Shown: positions 36,531 through 45,947, counted from the stretch's first letter. The stretch: 64,000 nucleotides of DNA from Rhodococcus sp. SBT000017 (GCF_003688915.1 NZ_REFU01000001.1:434001-498000); one strand, 5' to 3'. Notes: generated from the sequence alone by a model not told the origin. Translations and numbers: made by a program.

Positions 36531-36546
36531 TCGAACGGGTGTTCGA
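36531..36546. promoter_or_regulatory. LexA (SOS) box between the GNAT operon and the HEPN gene
   Basis: TCGAACGGGTGTTCGA is a perfect match to the actinobacterial SOS box TCGAAC-N4-GTTCGA; the palindrome extends one further pair to TGTCGAAC...GTTCGACA (36529-36548). To its left TATATT (36518-36523) is a -10-like element for the plus strand. On the minus strand TTGTCG (36549-36544) and CAATAT (36524-36519), 19 bp apart, flank the box. It could control either or both divergent genes. Confidence 0.8.
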
Positions 36547-36681
36547 CAATCGGGGCCGAGTGCACCGGTGGCTTCGGCTCGGATCGTCGAGTCGGATTCT
36601 CCGGAGTTCGACTGTAAGGCTTCGCCACGGTTCCGGCCGCGCCAGGTGCGCGCCGGAGATTCGAACTGGAGGTGTTCGAGT

Positions 36682-37137
36682 ATGACGATCACGAAGGCAT
36701 TCGATGCCGGAGTGCGGTCGCCGGTGTCGCGTCAGGCTCAGGTTCTGCTGGGCCGGGCCGATGCTCTGCTGTCCGAGTCCATCGGGGAGAGCGATGCCGG
36801 AGATCGATTTCTCGGCAGCTATGCCGCCGCACTGAAAGGCGCGGCAGCTGTGTTGGCGTCGTTGCCGAATTCGATCGGAGCGCGTCCTCGTTCACGCAGT
36901 GCGTGGGTGTTGATGGCAAAGGCGGCACCGGATCTCGCGGTCTGGGCCGATTATTTCGCGTCCTTCTCGGCCGCCCGGGCTGCGGTCGAGGCCGGTGCGT
37001 CGAGCACGATCGACGATCTCGATTCCGACGATTTCCATCGCCACGTCGGTCGTTTTCTGAACTCGGTCGAGGATCGACTCGGCGGGCAGGCTCGATTCGC
37101 GTCCGTCGATCCGATGACGGCACCCTTGTCGGCGTAG
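36682..37137 (+). CDS. SAV_6107-like HEPN-domain protein
   Basis: A 151-residue all-helical protein. The pattern QAQVLLGRADALL...RFLGSYAAALKGAAAVLASLP, then RSRSAWVLMAKAAPDLAVWADYFASFSAARAAVEAG resembles the SAV_6107-type HEPN family of Actinobacteria, usually found near the division cluster. HEPN domains are often RNases or nucleotide-binding partners, but the canonical R-x4-6-H ribonuclease motif is not evident. GGAGG lies 10 nt before the ATG, in the loop of a TCGAAC/GTTCGA hairpin (36661-36679). A perfect LexA box about 135 bp upstream suggests DNA-damage control. Confidence 0.65.
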   Translation: MTITKAFDAGVRSPVSRQAQVLLGRADALLSESIGESDAGDRFLGSYAAALKGAAAVLASLPNSIGARPRSRSAWVLMAKAAPDLAVWADYFASFSAARAAVEAGASSTIDDLDSDDFHRHVGRFLNSVEDRLGGQARFASVDPMTAPLSA

Positions 37138-37364
37138 CTCACCGAGCTGGACTCCAGGTGACAATCGCCACGTCATGCGGTGTTCGCTGGAAGTTTTCGG
37201 GACGTGCGTCTCGAAAACTTCGGTGTTTCTCAGGAACACATCGACCGAGTAGGTGGTAAGCGGCCGATTCAGCTCGTATCATCGACAGTAGGTAGCCGCC
37301 AAGGTCAGCTTCCCGTCGTTTCGCAACCGAAATGACCTTCAATATCTGTGCAGGGGGAGGTACC

Positions 37365-37802
37365 GTGCCACTCTCCGAGCACGAGCAGCGCATGCTCGAT
37401 CAAATCGAGAGCGCTCTCTACGCCGAGGATCCCAAATTCGCGTCTCATGTGAGGGGCGGTCGCGTACGCGCGGCGTCGAGCAGGAGGCGCTTTCAGGCTG
37501 CCGCGCTGTTCGTAGTGGGACTCGTGTTGCTCGTCGCCGGTGTTGCATTGTCGACGAACAGTCTGGCTTTTCTCGTCGTCAGTCTCATCGGCTTTTTGTT
37601 CATGTTCGGTGCCGGGGCACTGTTCCTGTTCGGCGGATCCGACAAGGGAGCCGCAGCGTCGCAGGACGAAGGCAGCACAGCCAACGATGCTGCCGAAACG
37701 TCCGGGCGTAGTACCGGGCAGAAATCGAAGGGTGGTCGCAAGGGCGGCAGCTTCACCTCTCGCATGGAAGATCGGTTCCGTAAGAGGTTCGAGCAGGACT
37801 GA
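37365..37802 (+). CDS. DUF3040 membrane protein (Rv2169c-type)
   Basis: A 145-residue inner-membrane protein. The N-terminus VPLSEHEQRMLDQIESALYAEDPKFAS is the DUF3040 hallmark. Two membrane helices follow (about 45-65 and 70-92) and a long charged, disordered tail rich in Ser, Gly and Lys. The GTG at 37365 is preceded by GGGGGAGG at 4 nt. It sits between the HEPN gene and mraZ as in other Corynebacteriales, and a strong terminator follows. The function is unknown; proximity to the division genes is the only hint. Confidence 0.9.
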   Translation: MPLSEHEQRMLDQIESALYAEDPKFASHVRGGRVRAASSRRRFQAAALFVVGLVLLVAGVALSTNSLAFLVVSLIGFLFMFGAGALFLFGGSDKGAAASQDEGSTANDAAETSGRSTGQKSKGGRKGGSFTSRMEDRFRKRFEQD

Positions 37803-37867
37803 GTCGACCGGGTTTCACCGAACCGACCCATACCGGCTCGTCTCCACAACTTCACGCGTCAACGTAG

Positions 37868-37907
37868 AACAGCATCTCACCTTCGGGTGAGGTGCTGTTT
37901 GTCGTTT
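37868..37907 (+). terminator. Rho-independent terminator after the DUF3040 gene
   Basis: AACAGCATCTCACC (37868-37881), a TTCG tetraloop and GGTGAGGTGCTGTT (37886-37899) pair over all 14 positions with one G-U, followed by TGTCGTTTCT. It isolates the mraZ operon from upstream transcription. Confidence 0.88.
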
Positions 37908-38014
37908 CTGCCCTGAAGCAGACGCCGCTCGATCGCCTGGAGCCCTCCGCTCCGCGTCGAGGGCCGGCTCGACTGTCCCCGCAAACGGGAGTTCTGGGAT
38001 CCCGCCCCCGCGTC

Positions 38015-38059
38015 CCCACTTCGACCCACTTCCCCCACTTCTCCCCACCGAAGCCCCAC
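38015..38059 (-). promoter_or_regulatory. Inverted distal array of five MraZ-type GTGGG boxes
   Basis: CCCAC (GTGGG on the minus strand) begins at 38015, 38025, 38034, 38044 and 38055, a period of 9-11 bp. This is the same box and phasing as the mraZ-proximal array but on the other strand and about 205-250 bp upstream. The rest of the 37803-38320 gap holds the terminator, a small GTCGAG/CTCGAC repeat at 37956-37973, an AT-richer patch (38190-38245) and no convincing ORF. Confidence 0.55.
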
Positions 38060-38263
38060 TGAAGGGCTGGGATCGACCGTCACCCGCCACTTCCAGTGCT
38101 GAGCTGCTGCTCAGGCCGCTTCGGTGCTGGACTTGTGGGCCGTCGCCTCCGAACCGAAGCTGCGGCATCGCCCGCGGCATCGCCGTCGGAAGTATCGATC
38201 TTGTGCTCTTGACCAGCATAAATATCGGATTCTTCAAAGTTTTCCTGCCATGGATGGTTCGAA

Positions 38264-38288
38264 GTGGGGGAGAGTGGGGTAAAGTGGT
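38264..38288 (+). promoter_or_regulatory. MraZ operator at the mraZ promoter
   Basis: GTGGG at 38264 and 38274 and GTGGT at 38284, exactly 10 bp apart, directly before the mraZ ribosome site. MraZ octamers bind direct repeats of such boxes spaced by 5 bp and repress the division cluster in E. coli and other bacteria, so autoregulation is expected. Confidence 0.8.
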
Positions 38289-38320
38289 CCGCAGCGGAGA
38301 GTCGAGGCTGGAGGTGGCGA

Positions 38321-38752
38321 GTGTTTCTCGGTACCTACACGCCGAAGCTCGACGACAAGGGTCGACTCACGTTGCCGGCCAAGTTTCGGGACGCGCTTGC
38401 AGGAGGGGTCATGGTGAGCAAGGGGCAGGATTTCAGCCTCGCTGTCTACACCGCGGCCGACTTCGCGGAGCGCTCTCGGAAGTTGACGGCGGCTTCTCGT
38501 GCCAACCCCAAAGCCCGTGCCTACGTTCGCCAGTTCTTTTCGGGAACCGACGAACAGCGGCCGGACGGACAGGGTCGTATCACCATCAGTCCCGAGCATC
38601 GCCGCTATGCGGGGCTCGAACGAAACTGCGTGGTGATCGGTTCGATGGATTTCATCGAGATCTGGAACGACGAAGCGTGGGCGCGCTACTCCGCTGAGAA
38701 CGAGCAGGATTTCTCCGACGCTTTCGACGAGTCCCTCGGAGGGATCTTGTAG
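38321..38752 (+). CDS. mraZ: Division/cell-wall cluster transcriptional repressor MraZ
   Basis: AbrB-like DNA-binding protein that forms a ring-shaped oligomer and regulates the division cluster, including itself. The 143-residue protein contains two MraZ repeats; the first has [23 protein letters not shown], the second [23 protein letters not shown] with the conserved D-x-x-GR motif. The GTG at 38321 has GGAGG 6 nt upstream and gives exactly the usual length. The operator repeats lie 33-57 bp before it. It is the first gene of the cluster; a tandem hairpin repeat separates it from rsmH. Confidence 0.97.
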   Translation: MFLGTYTPKLDDKGRLTLPAKFRDALAGGVMVSKGQDFSLAVYTAADFAERSRKLTAASRANPKARAYVRQFFSGTDEQRPDGQGRITISPEHRRYAGLERNCVVIGSMDFIEIWNDEAWARYSAENEQDFSDAFDESLGGIL

Positions 38753-38792
38753 CCCGACCAGGTCGCCTGCGAGTGCAGCGAGGCCTCTGCCC

Positions 38793-38872
38793 GATCAGAA
38801 CCCTGACGTTCTTCCCCAACGCCAGGTTTCGCAGATCAGGACCCTGACGTTCTTCCCCAACGCCAGGTTCCC
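38793..38872. repeat. Tandem 41-bp hairpin repeat between mraZ and rsmH
   Basis: Two units (38793-38833 and 38834-38872) begin GATCAG(A/G)ACCCTGACGTT and are nearly identical. Each contains CCTGACGTT, a 7-base CTTCCCC loop and AACGCCAGG, which pair in 8 of 9 positions. Two hairpins in a row would therefore form in the mraZ-rsmH transcript. Confidence 0.85.
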
Positions 38873-38971
38873 TATCGGACAGGGACCTCGATGCATTCGC
38901 ACCGGCTTCGGTGGGCGACCCGCACGGCCCGGACCCGGGCGAGAAGTACGTACGCGCGACCGGGAGGAACC

Positions 38972-40003
38972 ATGACGGAGGGCACCGGACCGGACGAGAG
39001 CGACTCGTCCGCCGACCGAACCCACCGTCGGTCCGCAGGCCCGGTCCACGTTCCGGTTCGTCTCGAACGAGCCGACGAATTGCTCGGACCCGCACTCGAA
39101 TCCACCGGCGCTATCCGAGTCATGATCGACGCAACACTCGGACTCGGCGGTCACGCCGAACACTTCCTACGGACCTATCCGCACCTGCATCTCATCGGAC
39201 TCGACCGGGATCCCGACGCGCTCGAGCTGGCCGGAGCCCGGTTGGCTCCGTTCGCTGATCGAATCACGTTGGTGCACACGACCTACGATGGCATCGCCGA
39301 AGCGCTCGACGAGGCCGACCTGCCTGCGGTCGACTCCGTTCACGCCATCCTGTTCGATCTCGGAGTCTCGTCCATGCAGTTGGACGAATCCGATCGCGGA
39401 TTCGCGTACTCCATCGACGCCCCGCTGGACATGCGAATGAATCCGACCGTGGGAATCACCGCAGCAGACGTCCTCAACACGTACTCCCACGGCGACATCG
39501 CACGGGTCCTGAGCACCTACGGCGAGGAACGGTTCGCCGGCAAGATCGCCTCCGCTGTACTGCGTCGCCGCGAGCACACGCCCTTCACCACGAGCGGCCC
39601 GTTGGTCGAATTGCTCTATGCCGCAATTCCGGCCGCAACGCGGCGTACCGGCGGACACCCCGCCAAGCGCACCTTCCAAGCCCTGCGTATCGAGGTCAAC
39701 GGTGAGCTGGAGTCGTTGAAGGCGGCGGTTCCTGCCGGGCTCGACGCGTTGGCTGTCGGAGGTCGGGTGGTCTTCATGTCGTATCAGTCGCTCGAAGACC
39801 GAGTTGTCAAGCAGGAGTTGGCACCTCGAATCAAGTCGCGCAGTCCCGAGGGACTGCCGGTCGAGCTACCCGGAATGGGTCCGGAGTTCCGGCTCCTGAC
39901 CAGAGGTGCCGAGCGTGCCTCGGATGCAGAAATCGACGTCAACCCACGCTCGGCTCCGGTGAGATTGCGCGCCGCCGAACGGATTGCAAGGAGAGCGGAA
40001 TGA
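38972..40003 (+). CDS. rsmH: 16S rRNA (cytosine(1402)-N(4))-methyltransferase
   Basis: S-adenosylmethionine-dependent enzyme that methylates N4 of C1402 in 16S rRNA at the ribosomal P site. In the 343-residue protein [12 protein letters not shown] leads into the SAM motif [14 protein letters not shown], followed by [22 protein letters not shown] and the helical substrate insert. The C-terminal part has [18 protein letters not shown] and [11 protein letters not shown]. The ATG at 38972 has a near-ideal GGGAGGAA site. The track further upstream is not family-like. It overlaps ftsL by 4 bp (ATGA). Confidence 0.96.
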   Translation: MTEGTGPDESDSSADRTHRRSAGPVHVPVRLERADELLGPALESTGAIRVMIDATLGLGGHAEHFLRTYPHLHLIGLDRDPDALELAGARLAPFADRITLVHTTYDGIAEALDEADLPAVDSVHAILFDLGVSSMQLDESDRGFAYSIDAPLDMRMNPTVGITAADVLNTYSHGDIARVLSTYGEERFAGKIASAVLRRREHTPFTTSGPLVELLYAAIPAATRRTGGHPAKRTFQALRIEVNGELESLKAAVPAGLDALAVGGRVVFMSYQSLEDRVVKQELAPRIKSRSPEGLPVELPGMGPEFRLLTRGAERASDAEIDVNPRSAPVRLRAAERIARRAE

Positions 40004-40827
40004 CGGTTCCAGACACAACCGTTGGAACACAACGCAATCGGGTTCCGGCCCCGCGGCGCAGGGGCGTTCCGCAGGCTCCACTCTCGCGCCCAGAGCGTAC
40101 GGGTAAGGGCGGTGGACGATCCGGTGCAGCACTGCGCGCATACGAGCGCAGGCAGCAGCGCGCGTCGATCCACACCTCGGATTCTGCGCATGGTTCCGGA
40201 GCCGGTGCGCGGCCCTCGCTGAACGGAAGTGCTATTGCTGCGCGAATTCCGTTCGTCGCCTTGATCATCGGCCTGCTCGCCATCGGTCTCGGTCTGACGT
40301 TGCTCCTGACCACTCGGTCCGCCGGAGACTCCTACGATCTCAGCGCCGCCAAGGCCGTCAACGCCGAACTGGCTCACCAGCGGGCGTCGTTGCAGCGTGA
40401 TGTGGAGTTGGCGGAGTCGGCTCCGGAGTTGGCGCGCAAGGCCGCCGAGCTCGGAATGGTCCCGGCGAAGAACCCCGCGCGTCTGATCGTCGCGCCGGAC
40501 GGCGGCGTCCAGGTCGTCGGTACCCCGGCTCCGGCCGACGGTGCACCGGTGGCACCGCTCGATCCGGTGTCACCGGCGGCCGCAGGCGAGGGCACCATCG
40601 CGAATCCGAGCACGCAGTCACCGCAGCAGCAGACGCCGAGAAGCGCATCGCAGCCGAATCGACCGTCGGGCACGATCGACACCCGCGCCGCCACGCCGAA
40701 TTCGAGCAATGGAGCTGGAAACACCGCGCTTGCTGAACAATTGGTTCCCATGAGCATCCCCTCGCTCGAAACACCTGCGGTCGAAGCCCCCGAGCCCACC
40801 GGCGAAGCATCGGGTGACGGGCAGTGA
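40000..40827 (+). CDS. ftsL: Cell division protein FtsL
   Basis: Small bitopic divisome protein that with FtsQ and FtsB activates septal wall synthesis. The 275-residue protein has a basic cytoplasmic tail of about 80 residues, one membrane helix ([23 protein letters not shown]), a short coiled coil ([21 protein letters not shown]) and a conserved [10 protein letters not shown]. The C-terminal Pro/Ala/Ser-rich extension is long, as in mycobacteria. Codons 23-28 (VPQAPL) derive from a copy of the dispersed repeat at 40066-40083. The start overlaps rsmH, the end pbpB. Confidence 0.93.
   Translation: MTVPDTTVGTQRNRVPAPRRRGVPQAPLSRPERTGKGGGRSGAALRAYERRQQRASIHTSDSAHGSGAGARPSLNGSAIAARIPFVALIIGLLAIGLGLTLLLTTRSAGDSYDLSAAKAVNAELAHQRASLQRDVELAESAPELARKAAELGMVPAKNPARLIVAPDGGVQVVGTPAPADGAPVAPLDPVSPAAAGEGTIANPSTQSPQQQTPRSASQPNRPSGTIDTRAATPNSSNGAGNTALAEQLVPMSIPSLETPAVEAPEPTGEASGDGQ
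40066..40083. repeat. Dispersed repeat, copy 8, inside ftsL
   Basis: GTTCCGCAGGCTCCACTC matches the core of the repeats at 5308, 14203 and 24419 and lies within codons of the FtsL cytoplasmic tail. Only a single copy is present and its right end is lost (CTCTCGCGCC). Confidence 0.8.
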
Positions 40828-42680
40828 CCAGGCCTTCGCCTGCTCCACGCCGTCGGCCACCGAGCCGAAAGCGTCTCGACTCCTCCACCTTTCGGTTTCG
40901 TCACGGCACCGGCCGCGTCCTGATGTATCTGGCGCTGGCCGTCGCGGCGGCACAGTTGCTGTGGATTCAGGGATTCGATGCACCGAGGTTGTCGGCCGAG
41001 TCGGCGTCGCAACGCACCACCACTCTCGTCGATCCGGCGATGCGTGGATCCATCCTGGACCGCAACGGCAATCCGATCGCGTTCACGATGGAAGCCAAAG
41101 CGTTGACGTTCCAACCGGTTCGGGTTCGCAAGGAACTCGACGAGGCCCGGGCGAAGGACCCGACCGAGCCGGAGACCGAGCAGTACCTCGAGGACATCGC
41201 CGCCCGCATCCACAGCGACCTCGGCGACGTGATCAGCGAGAAGGATCTGCTCGCGAAGCTGAAGAGCAACGACGAATTCACCTACCTCGCCCGCGGAGTG
41301 GACGCCACCGTGGCGTCGAAGATCAGCAAGGATTTCAAGCAGGTCGGACTCGAGCGTCAGGACATCCGTGAGTACCCGGGCGGATCACTGGCCGGCAACA
41401 TCGTCGGTGCCACCGGATGGGACGGACACGGTCTGCTCGGTCTGGAGGATTCGCTCGACGCCACCCTGGCCGGAACCGACGGTTCGCAGACCTACGACCG
41501 CGGATCCGACGGTGCCGTCATCCCCGGAAGCTGGCGGGACAAGCAGCCGGCGGTCAACGGTTCGAGCGTAGAACTGACCATCGATGCAGATCTGCAGTAC
41601 TACGTGCAGCAGCAGGTGCAGTTGGCGAAAGACCTTTCGGGAGCGAAGAACGCCTCGGCGTACGTGCAGGATTCGCACACCGGCGAGGTGCTCGCCATGT
41701 CGAACGACAACACCTTCAACCCCGGCATCGGAGTCGGCAACAACGAGCGCACCAAGGAAATGGGCAATCTGCCCGTCACCACGCCGTTCGAGCCCGGTTC
41801 GGTGAACAAGATCATCACCGCGGCCGCAGCCATCGAGTACGGACTCACGACTCCTGACGAGGTACTTCAGGTGCCGGGCAGCATCTTCATGTCCGGCGTG
41901 TCGGTCAAGGATGCGTGGGACCACGGCGTCGCGCCGTACACGACGACCGGCGTGTTCGGTAAGTCGTCCAACGTCGGCACGCTGATGCTCGCGCAGCGCG
42001 TCGGTGAGGACCGCTACGCGGACATGCTCACCAAGTTCGGTCTCGGCCAACGCAGCGACGTCGGTCTGCCCGGCGAGAGCGCGGGAAATGTACCGAGCCG
42101 CGATCAGTGGTCGGGCGGTACGTTCGCCAACCTCCCCATCGGTCAGGGACTGTCCATGACGCTGCTGCAGATGACCGGGATGTATCAGGCCATCGCCAAC
42201 GATGGGGTTCGCATCCCGCCGCGGATCGTCGAAGCGACGGTGGACGCCAACGGTCAGCGAACCGAGACCCAGCAGCCCGACGGGGTGTACGTGGTCAGTC
42301 CCGATACCGCGAAGACGGTCCGCAACATGTTCCGATCCGTCACCCAGGACGACAATGGAAACCAGCGCGGTACCGGGGTTGCCGCGGGGGTCGAGGGTTA
42401 CCAGATCAGTGGCAAGACAGGTACGGCTCAGCAGGTCGACCCCGAGTGCAAGTGCTACTCGAACTCGAACTACTGGATCACCTTCGCCGGCATCGCGCCC
42501 GCCGACGATCCCCGCTACGTGATCGGGATCATGCTCGACGCCCCGACGCGCAGCGCGGACGGTTCGGGCGGACAGTCGGCAGCACCGCTGTTCCACAACA
42601 TCGCCAGCTGGATGCTGCAGCGGGACAGCGTGCCCATGTCCGCCGACCCCGGACCCAAGCTGGTTCTGCAGGCGGACTGA
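40824..42680 (+). CDS. pbpB: Septal peptidoglycan transpeptidase (class B PBP, FtsI/PbpB)
   Basis: Penicillin-binding protein that crosslinks septal peptidoglycan with FtsW. The 618-residue protein has an N-terminal membrane helix (VLMYLALAVAAAQLLW), a PBP dimerisation region (GSILDRNGNPIA) and the transpeptidase domain with S326-V-N-K329 (active serine), S381-S-N383 and K531-T-G. The GTG at 40824 overlaps the ftsL stop (GTGA). No extra PASTA domain is seen. A 160-bp gap without an obvious element separates it from murE. Confidence 0.97.
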   Translation: MTRPSPAPRRRPPSRKRLDSSTFRFRHGTGRVLMYLALAVAAAQLLWIQGFDAPRLSAESASQRTTTLVDPAMRGSILDRNGNPIAFTMEAKALTFQPVRVRKELDEARAKDPTEPETEQYLEDIAARIHSDLGDVISEKDLLAKLKSNDEFTYLARGVDATVASKISKDFKQVGLERQDIREYPGGSLAGNIVGATGWDGHGLLGLEDSLDATLAGTDGSQTYDRGSDGAVIPGSWRDKQPAVNGSSVELTIDADLQYYVQQQVQLAKDLSGAKNASAYVQDSHTGEVLAMSNDNTFNPGIGVGNNERTKEMGNLPVTTPFEPGSVNKIITAAAAIEYGLTTPDEVLQVPGSIFMSGVSVKDAWDHGVAPYTTTGVFGKSSNVGTLMLAQRVGEDRYADMLTKFGLGQRSDVGLPGESAGNVPSRDQWSGGTFANLPIGQGLSMTLLQMTGMYQAIANDGVRIPPRIVEATVDANGQRTETQQPDGVYVVSPDTAKTVRNMFRSVTQDDNGNQRGTGVAAGVEGYQISGKTGTAQQVDPECKCYSNSNYWITFAGIAPADDPRYVIGIMLDAPTRSADGSGGQSAAPLFHNIASWMLQRDSVPMSADPGPKLVLQAD

Positions 42681-42840
42681 GATCCGAACCCGCCGGTCCT
42701 TACGAGTCGGGGCGGCGACATCACGATCCCGGACGCCGGTAATCTGACACATCGGCTCGGGCGTGTTCGTTCGGCCGCCGCCGCGGCGTGATCGAGCCGC
42801 GGCAGGCACGCGGCCGGCAGTAGAGAGGAAGGGAGCAGGA

Positions 42841-44442
42841 GTGACTGTGTCATCGGATTCACAACCGGCTCCGGGTTCACGTCCGGCGCATCCACCGCAC
42901 ACCGAAATCCGGGAGGTGGCGTTCGCGGTCGGTGCAACGGTCGGCGACGGAGACCCTGCCGGGGTGAGCGTGACCGGTATCGATCTGCGCGCACAGTCCG
43001 TTCTTCCCGGCGATCTCTTCGCAGCACTGCCCGGATCGTCACGACACGGAGCCGAGTTCGTCGCCGACGCAGTCGAGCGTGGTGCGGTGGCGGTGTTCAC
43101 CGACCCGGCCGGACTCGAGATCGTGCGGGGAGCGCTCGCAGGCACCGATCGACAGGTTCCGGTCCTCGTGCACGACCGCCCGCGCCAGGTGTTGGGGGCA
43201 ATCTCCGCTCTGCTGTACGGCAACCCGTCGTCGAAGATGACCGTCATCGGTATCACCGGTACGTCGGGAAAGACGACGACGTCCTACCTGCTCGAAGCCG
43301 GCCTGACCGCTGCCGGTCGTCGGTGCGGTCTGATCGGCACCATCGAGACACGTGTGCTGGGCCGGCACGTACCGAGCGCGCTCACCACGCCCGAGGCTCC
43401 GCAACTGCATGCGCTCTTCGCCGTCATGGTCGAGGAGGGTGTCGACACGGTGGTGATGGAAGTGTCCTCGCACGCGTTGTCCCTCGGCCGGGTCGACGGA
43501 ACCCGCTTCGCGATCGGTGCGTTCACCAATCTTTCGCAGGACCACCTCGATTTCCACGATTCTCTCGAGGACTACTTTTCAGCCAAGAGTCGCCTGTTCG
43601 CGGCCGACTCGGCGGTTCGTGCCGACACCGCCGTCGTCTGTGTCGACGACGCGTGGGGCGTGCGGATGGCAGACATCGCACGATCGGCCGGTTCGACGGT
43701 GGTGACCGCGTCGACCGGTGCCGATTCACAGTGGACGGTCTCGGACTGGGCCAAGCACGACGACGGCACGCAGTCGTTCACCGTCGCCGATCCGCAGGGT
43801 GCGTCGCTGCCGGTCTCGGTCCGGTTGCCGGGTCGCTACAACGTCGCGAACACCGTGCTGGCCTTGGCGACCTGCGCGGCCGCCGGGGCCGATGTGCGCA
43901 GCGCCGTGACCGGGGTCGCGACGGTCGACGTGCCGGGTCGCGTACAGCGGATCGATCGTGGGCAGAACTTTCTGGCGGTGGTCGACTACGCGCACAAGCC
44001 TGCGGCCGTCGAGGCCGTGCTGGCGACCCTGCGCGAATCCTCGCGCGGACGGATCGCAGTGGTGCTCGGAGCAGGTGGCGACCGCGACACCGCGAAGCGT
44101 CCCCTGATGGGTGCCGCCGGAGCACGCGGTGCCGAGCTGTTGGTGGTGACCGACGACAACCCGCGAAGCGAGGATCCGGCCACCATTCGGCAGGCCGTCG
44201 AGGACGGCGCGCTGTCGGTGCCGGACGAGGCTCGCGGTGAAGTACGGAACGTGGCAGGCCGCGCAGCGGCGATCGAACAGGCCGTGGCGTGGGCACGCGA
44301 AGGGGATGTTGTGTTGATCGCAGGTAAAGGGCACGAAACCGGCCAAGAGGTAGCGGGCGTGAAGCATCCGTTCGACGACCGAGTGATACTCGCCTCGGCC
44401 ATCGATGCGCGCCGGGTCGGCACGAGCGCGGGCGTACGGTGA
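42841..44442 (+). CDS. murE: UDP-MurNAc-L-Ala-D-Glu:meso-diaminopimelate ligase
   Basis: Adds meso-diaminopimelate to the peptidoglycan precursor in the cytoplasm. In the 533-residue protein the ATP loop is GITGTSGKTTTSYLLEAGL and the specificity motif is DNPRSEDP, in which DNPR marks meso-DAP (not lysine) as substrate. The KSRLF lysine, carbamylated in Mur ligases, is present. The start GTG at 42841 has GGAG upstream; GTG 42847 is possible. The stop overlaps murF by 4 bp. Confidence 0.96.
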   Translation: MTVSSDSQPAPGSRPAHPPHTEIREVAFAVGATVGDGDPAGVSVTGIDLRAQSVLPGDLFAALPGSSRHGAEFVADAVERGAVAVFTDPAGLEIVRGALAGTDRQVPVLVHDRPRQVLGAISALLYGNPSSKMTVIGITGTSGKTTTSYLLEAGLTAAGRRCGLIGTIETRVLGRHVPSALTTPEAPQLHALFAVMVEEGVDTVVMEVSSHALSLGRVDGTRFAIGAFTNLSQDHLDFHDSLEDYFSAKSRLFAADSAVRADTAVVCVDDAWGVRMADIARSAGSTVVTASTGADSQWTVSDWAKHDDGTQSFTVADPQGASLPVSVRLPGRYNVANTVLALATCAAAGADVRSAVTGVATVDVPGRVQRIDRGQNFLAVVDYAHKPAAVEAVLATLRESSRGRIAVVLGAGGDRDTAKRPLMGAAGARGAELLVVTDDNPRSEDPATIRQAVEDGALSVPDEARGEVRNVAGRAAAIEQAVAWAREGDVVLIAGKGHETGQEVAGVKHPFDDRVILASAIDARRVGTSAGVR

Positions 44443-45947
44443 TCCCGCTCTCGATCGACCGCATCGCCGAGATCGTCGGAGGCACGGTGCACGACGTGCC
44501 GGATCCGGCGGTCGTGGTGCCGGGACCGGTGGAGTTCGACTCCCGCAAGGTGACCACCGGCAGTATCTTCCTGGCCCTTCCCGGAGCCAAGGTGGACGGT
44601 CACGACCATGCCGCCGACGCGGTGGCCGCAGGTGCGGCACTGGTGTTGGCCGCGCGCCCGGTGGGCGTACCGGCCGTGGTCGTGCGTCCGGTTCCGCACG
44701 ACAGTCGCGCGATGGCACTCGAGAACGACCCGGGCGGCTCCGGTTCGGCAGTGTTGACCGCCCTCGGCGCTCTGGCCAGGGCATCGGTGGTCGAGCTGAC
44801 CGCCGAGCACGGCCTGACCGTCGTCGGCGTGACGGGATCCTCGGGGAAGACCTCCACCAAGGATCTGATCTCTGCTGTTCTCGAGCCCCTGGGCTCGGTG
44901 GTGGCACCGCCCGGATCGTTCAACAACGAACTGGGACATCCTTGGACGGCGCTGCGAGCAGATGCCGAGACCGATTTCCTCTGTCTCGAGTTGTCGGCCC
45001 GAGGAATCGGTCACATCGCCGAACTCGCCACGCTCGCCCCGCCCCGCATCGGGGTGGTCCTCAACGTCGGAACCGCGCACCTGGGTGAGTTCGGCTCGCG
45101 CGCGGCCATCGCACTGGCGAAGGGCGAACTGGTCGAAGCTCTGCCGAGTGCTGCCGACGGAGGAGTGGCGATTCTCAACATCGATGACCGGCTCGTCGCC
45201 GAAATGGCAACCCGCACAACGGCATCCGTCGTCACGGTCGGACGCAATGCAGATGCCGACATCAGAGCGCTCGACGTGCAGGTCGACACCGACGCCCGGG
45301 CGTCGTTCACGCTCGAATGCGCAGCGGGTACGGCAGCGATCACCCTGGCGGTGCACGGTGAGCACCAGGTCGGCAACGCCCTCGCGGCAGCGGCCGTCGC
45401 ACTCGAGTGCGGAGCGACGTTGGCGCAGGTCGCCGAGGCGCTCGGGACGGCCGCACCGACGTCGATCAGGCGGATGGACGTGCGCACCCGCGCCGACGGC
45501 GTCACCGTCGTCAACGATTCGTACAACGCCAACCCCGATTCGATGCGCGCCGCACTCAAGGCTCTGGTGTCGATGTCGCGTCGCGATGACGGACCGAAAC
45601 GCCGCAGCTGGGCTGTGCTGGGTGAGATGGGCGAACTCGGTTCGGACTCGGTGGTCGAGCACGACGCGATCGGCCGGCTCGCCGTCCGCCTCGACGTCGA
45701 TCGCCTGATCATCGTCGACACCGGCCGTCCCACTCGGGCGCTGCACCAGGGTGCGGTCATGGAGGGTTCGTGGGGCGAGGAATCGATGCTGGTGCCCGAC
45801 CGGGAATCGGCGATCGACGTACTGCACGAGGAGGTGCGTCCAGGCGACATCGTGCTGGTGAAGGCCTCGCAGTCCGGGGCGATGTGGACCGTCGCAGACG
45901 CCCTGCTGGCCGATGCGTCGAACGGCACTCCGGAGGGTGAGCAGTGA
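44439..45947 (+). CDS. murF: UDP-MurNAc-tripeptide:D-Ala-D-Ala ligase
   Basis: Completes the UDP-MurNAc-pentapeptide by adding D-Ala-D-Ala. The 502-residue Mur ligase has the N-terminal uridine-binding domain ([17 protein letters not shown]), ATP loop [14 protein letters not shown], central NNELGHPW and the C-terminal [12 protein letters not shown] block. It starts with a GTG inside the murE stop and ends overlapping mraY, so murE-murF-mraY are translated as a coupled unit. Confidence 0.96.
   Translation: MIPLSIDRIAEIVGGTVHDVPDPAVVVPGPVEFDSRKVTTGSIFLALPGAKVDGHDHAADAVAAGAALVLAARPVGVPAVVVRPVPHDSRAMALENDPGGSGSAVLTALGALARASVVELTAEHGLTVVGVTGSSGKTSTKDLISAVLEPLGSVVAPPGSFNNELGHPWTALRADAETDFLCLELSARGIGHIAELATLAPPRIGVVLNVGTAHLGEFGSRAAIALAKGELVEALPSAADGGVAILNIDDRLVAEMATRTTASVVTVGRNADADIRALDVQVDTDARASFTLECAAGTAAITLAVHGEHQVGNALAAAAVALECGATLAQVAEALGTAAPTSIRRMDVRTRADGVTVVNDSYNANPDSMRAALKALVSMSRRDDGPKRRSWAVLGEMGELGSDSVVEHDAIGRLAVRLDVDRLIIVDTGRPTRALHQGAVMEGSWGEESMLVPDRESAIDVLHEEVRPGDIVLVKASQSGAMWTVADALLADASNGTPEGEQ

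Noticed and set aside
36661..36679. Second LexA-like inverted repeat before the HEPN gene
   Set aside because: The half-sites are separated by 7 instead of 4 bases, so LexA is not expected to bind; more likely an RNA hairpin around the ribosome site.
37815..38237. 140-codon minus-strand frame between the DUF3040 gene and mraZ, with an AGGA before a TTG
   Set aside because: It reads through the strong terminator hairpin and the phased MraZ boxes, its composition is low-complexity Gly/Ser/Arg, and no family is recognisable.
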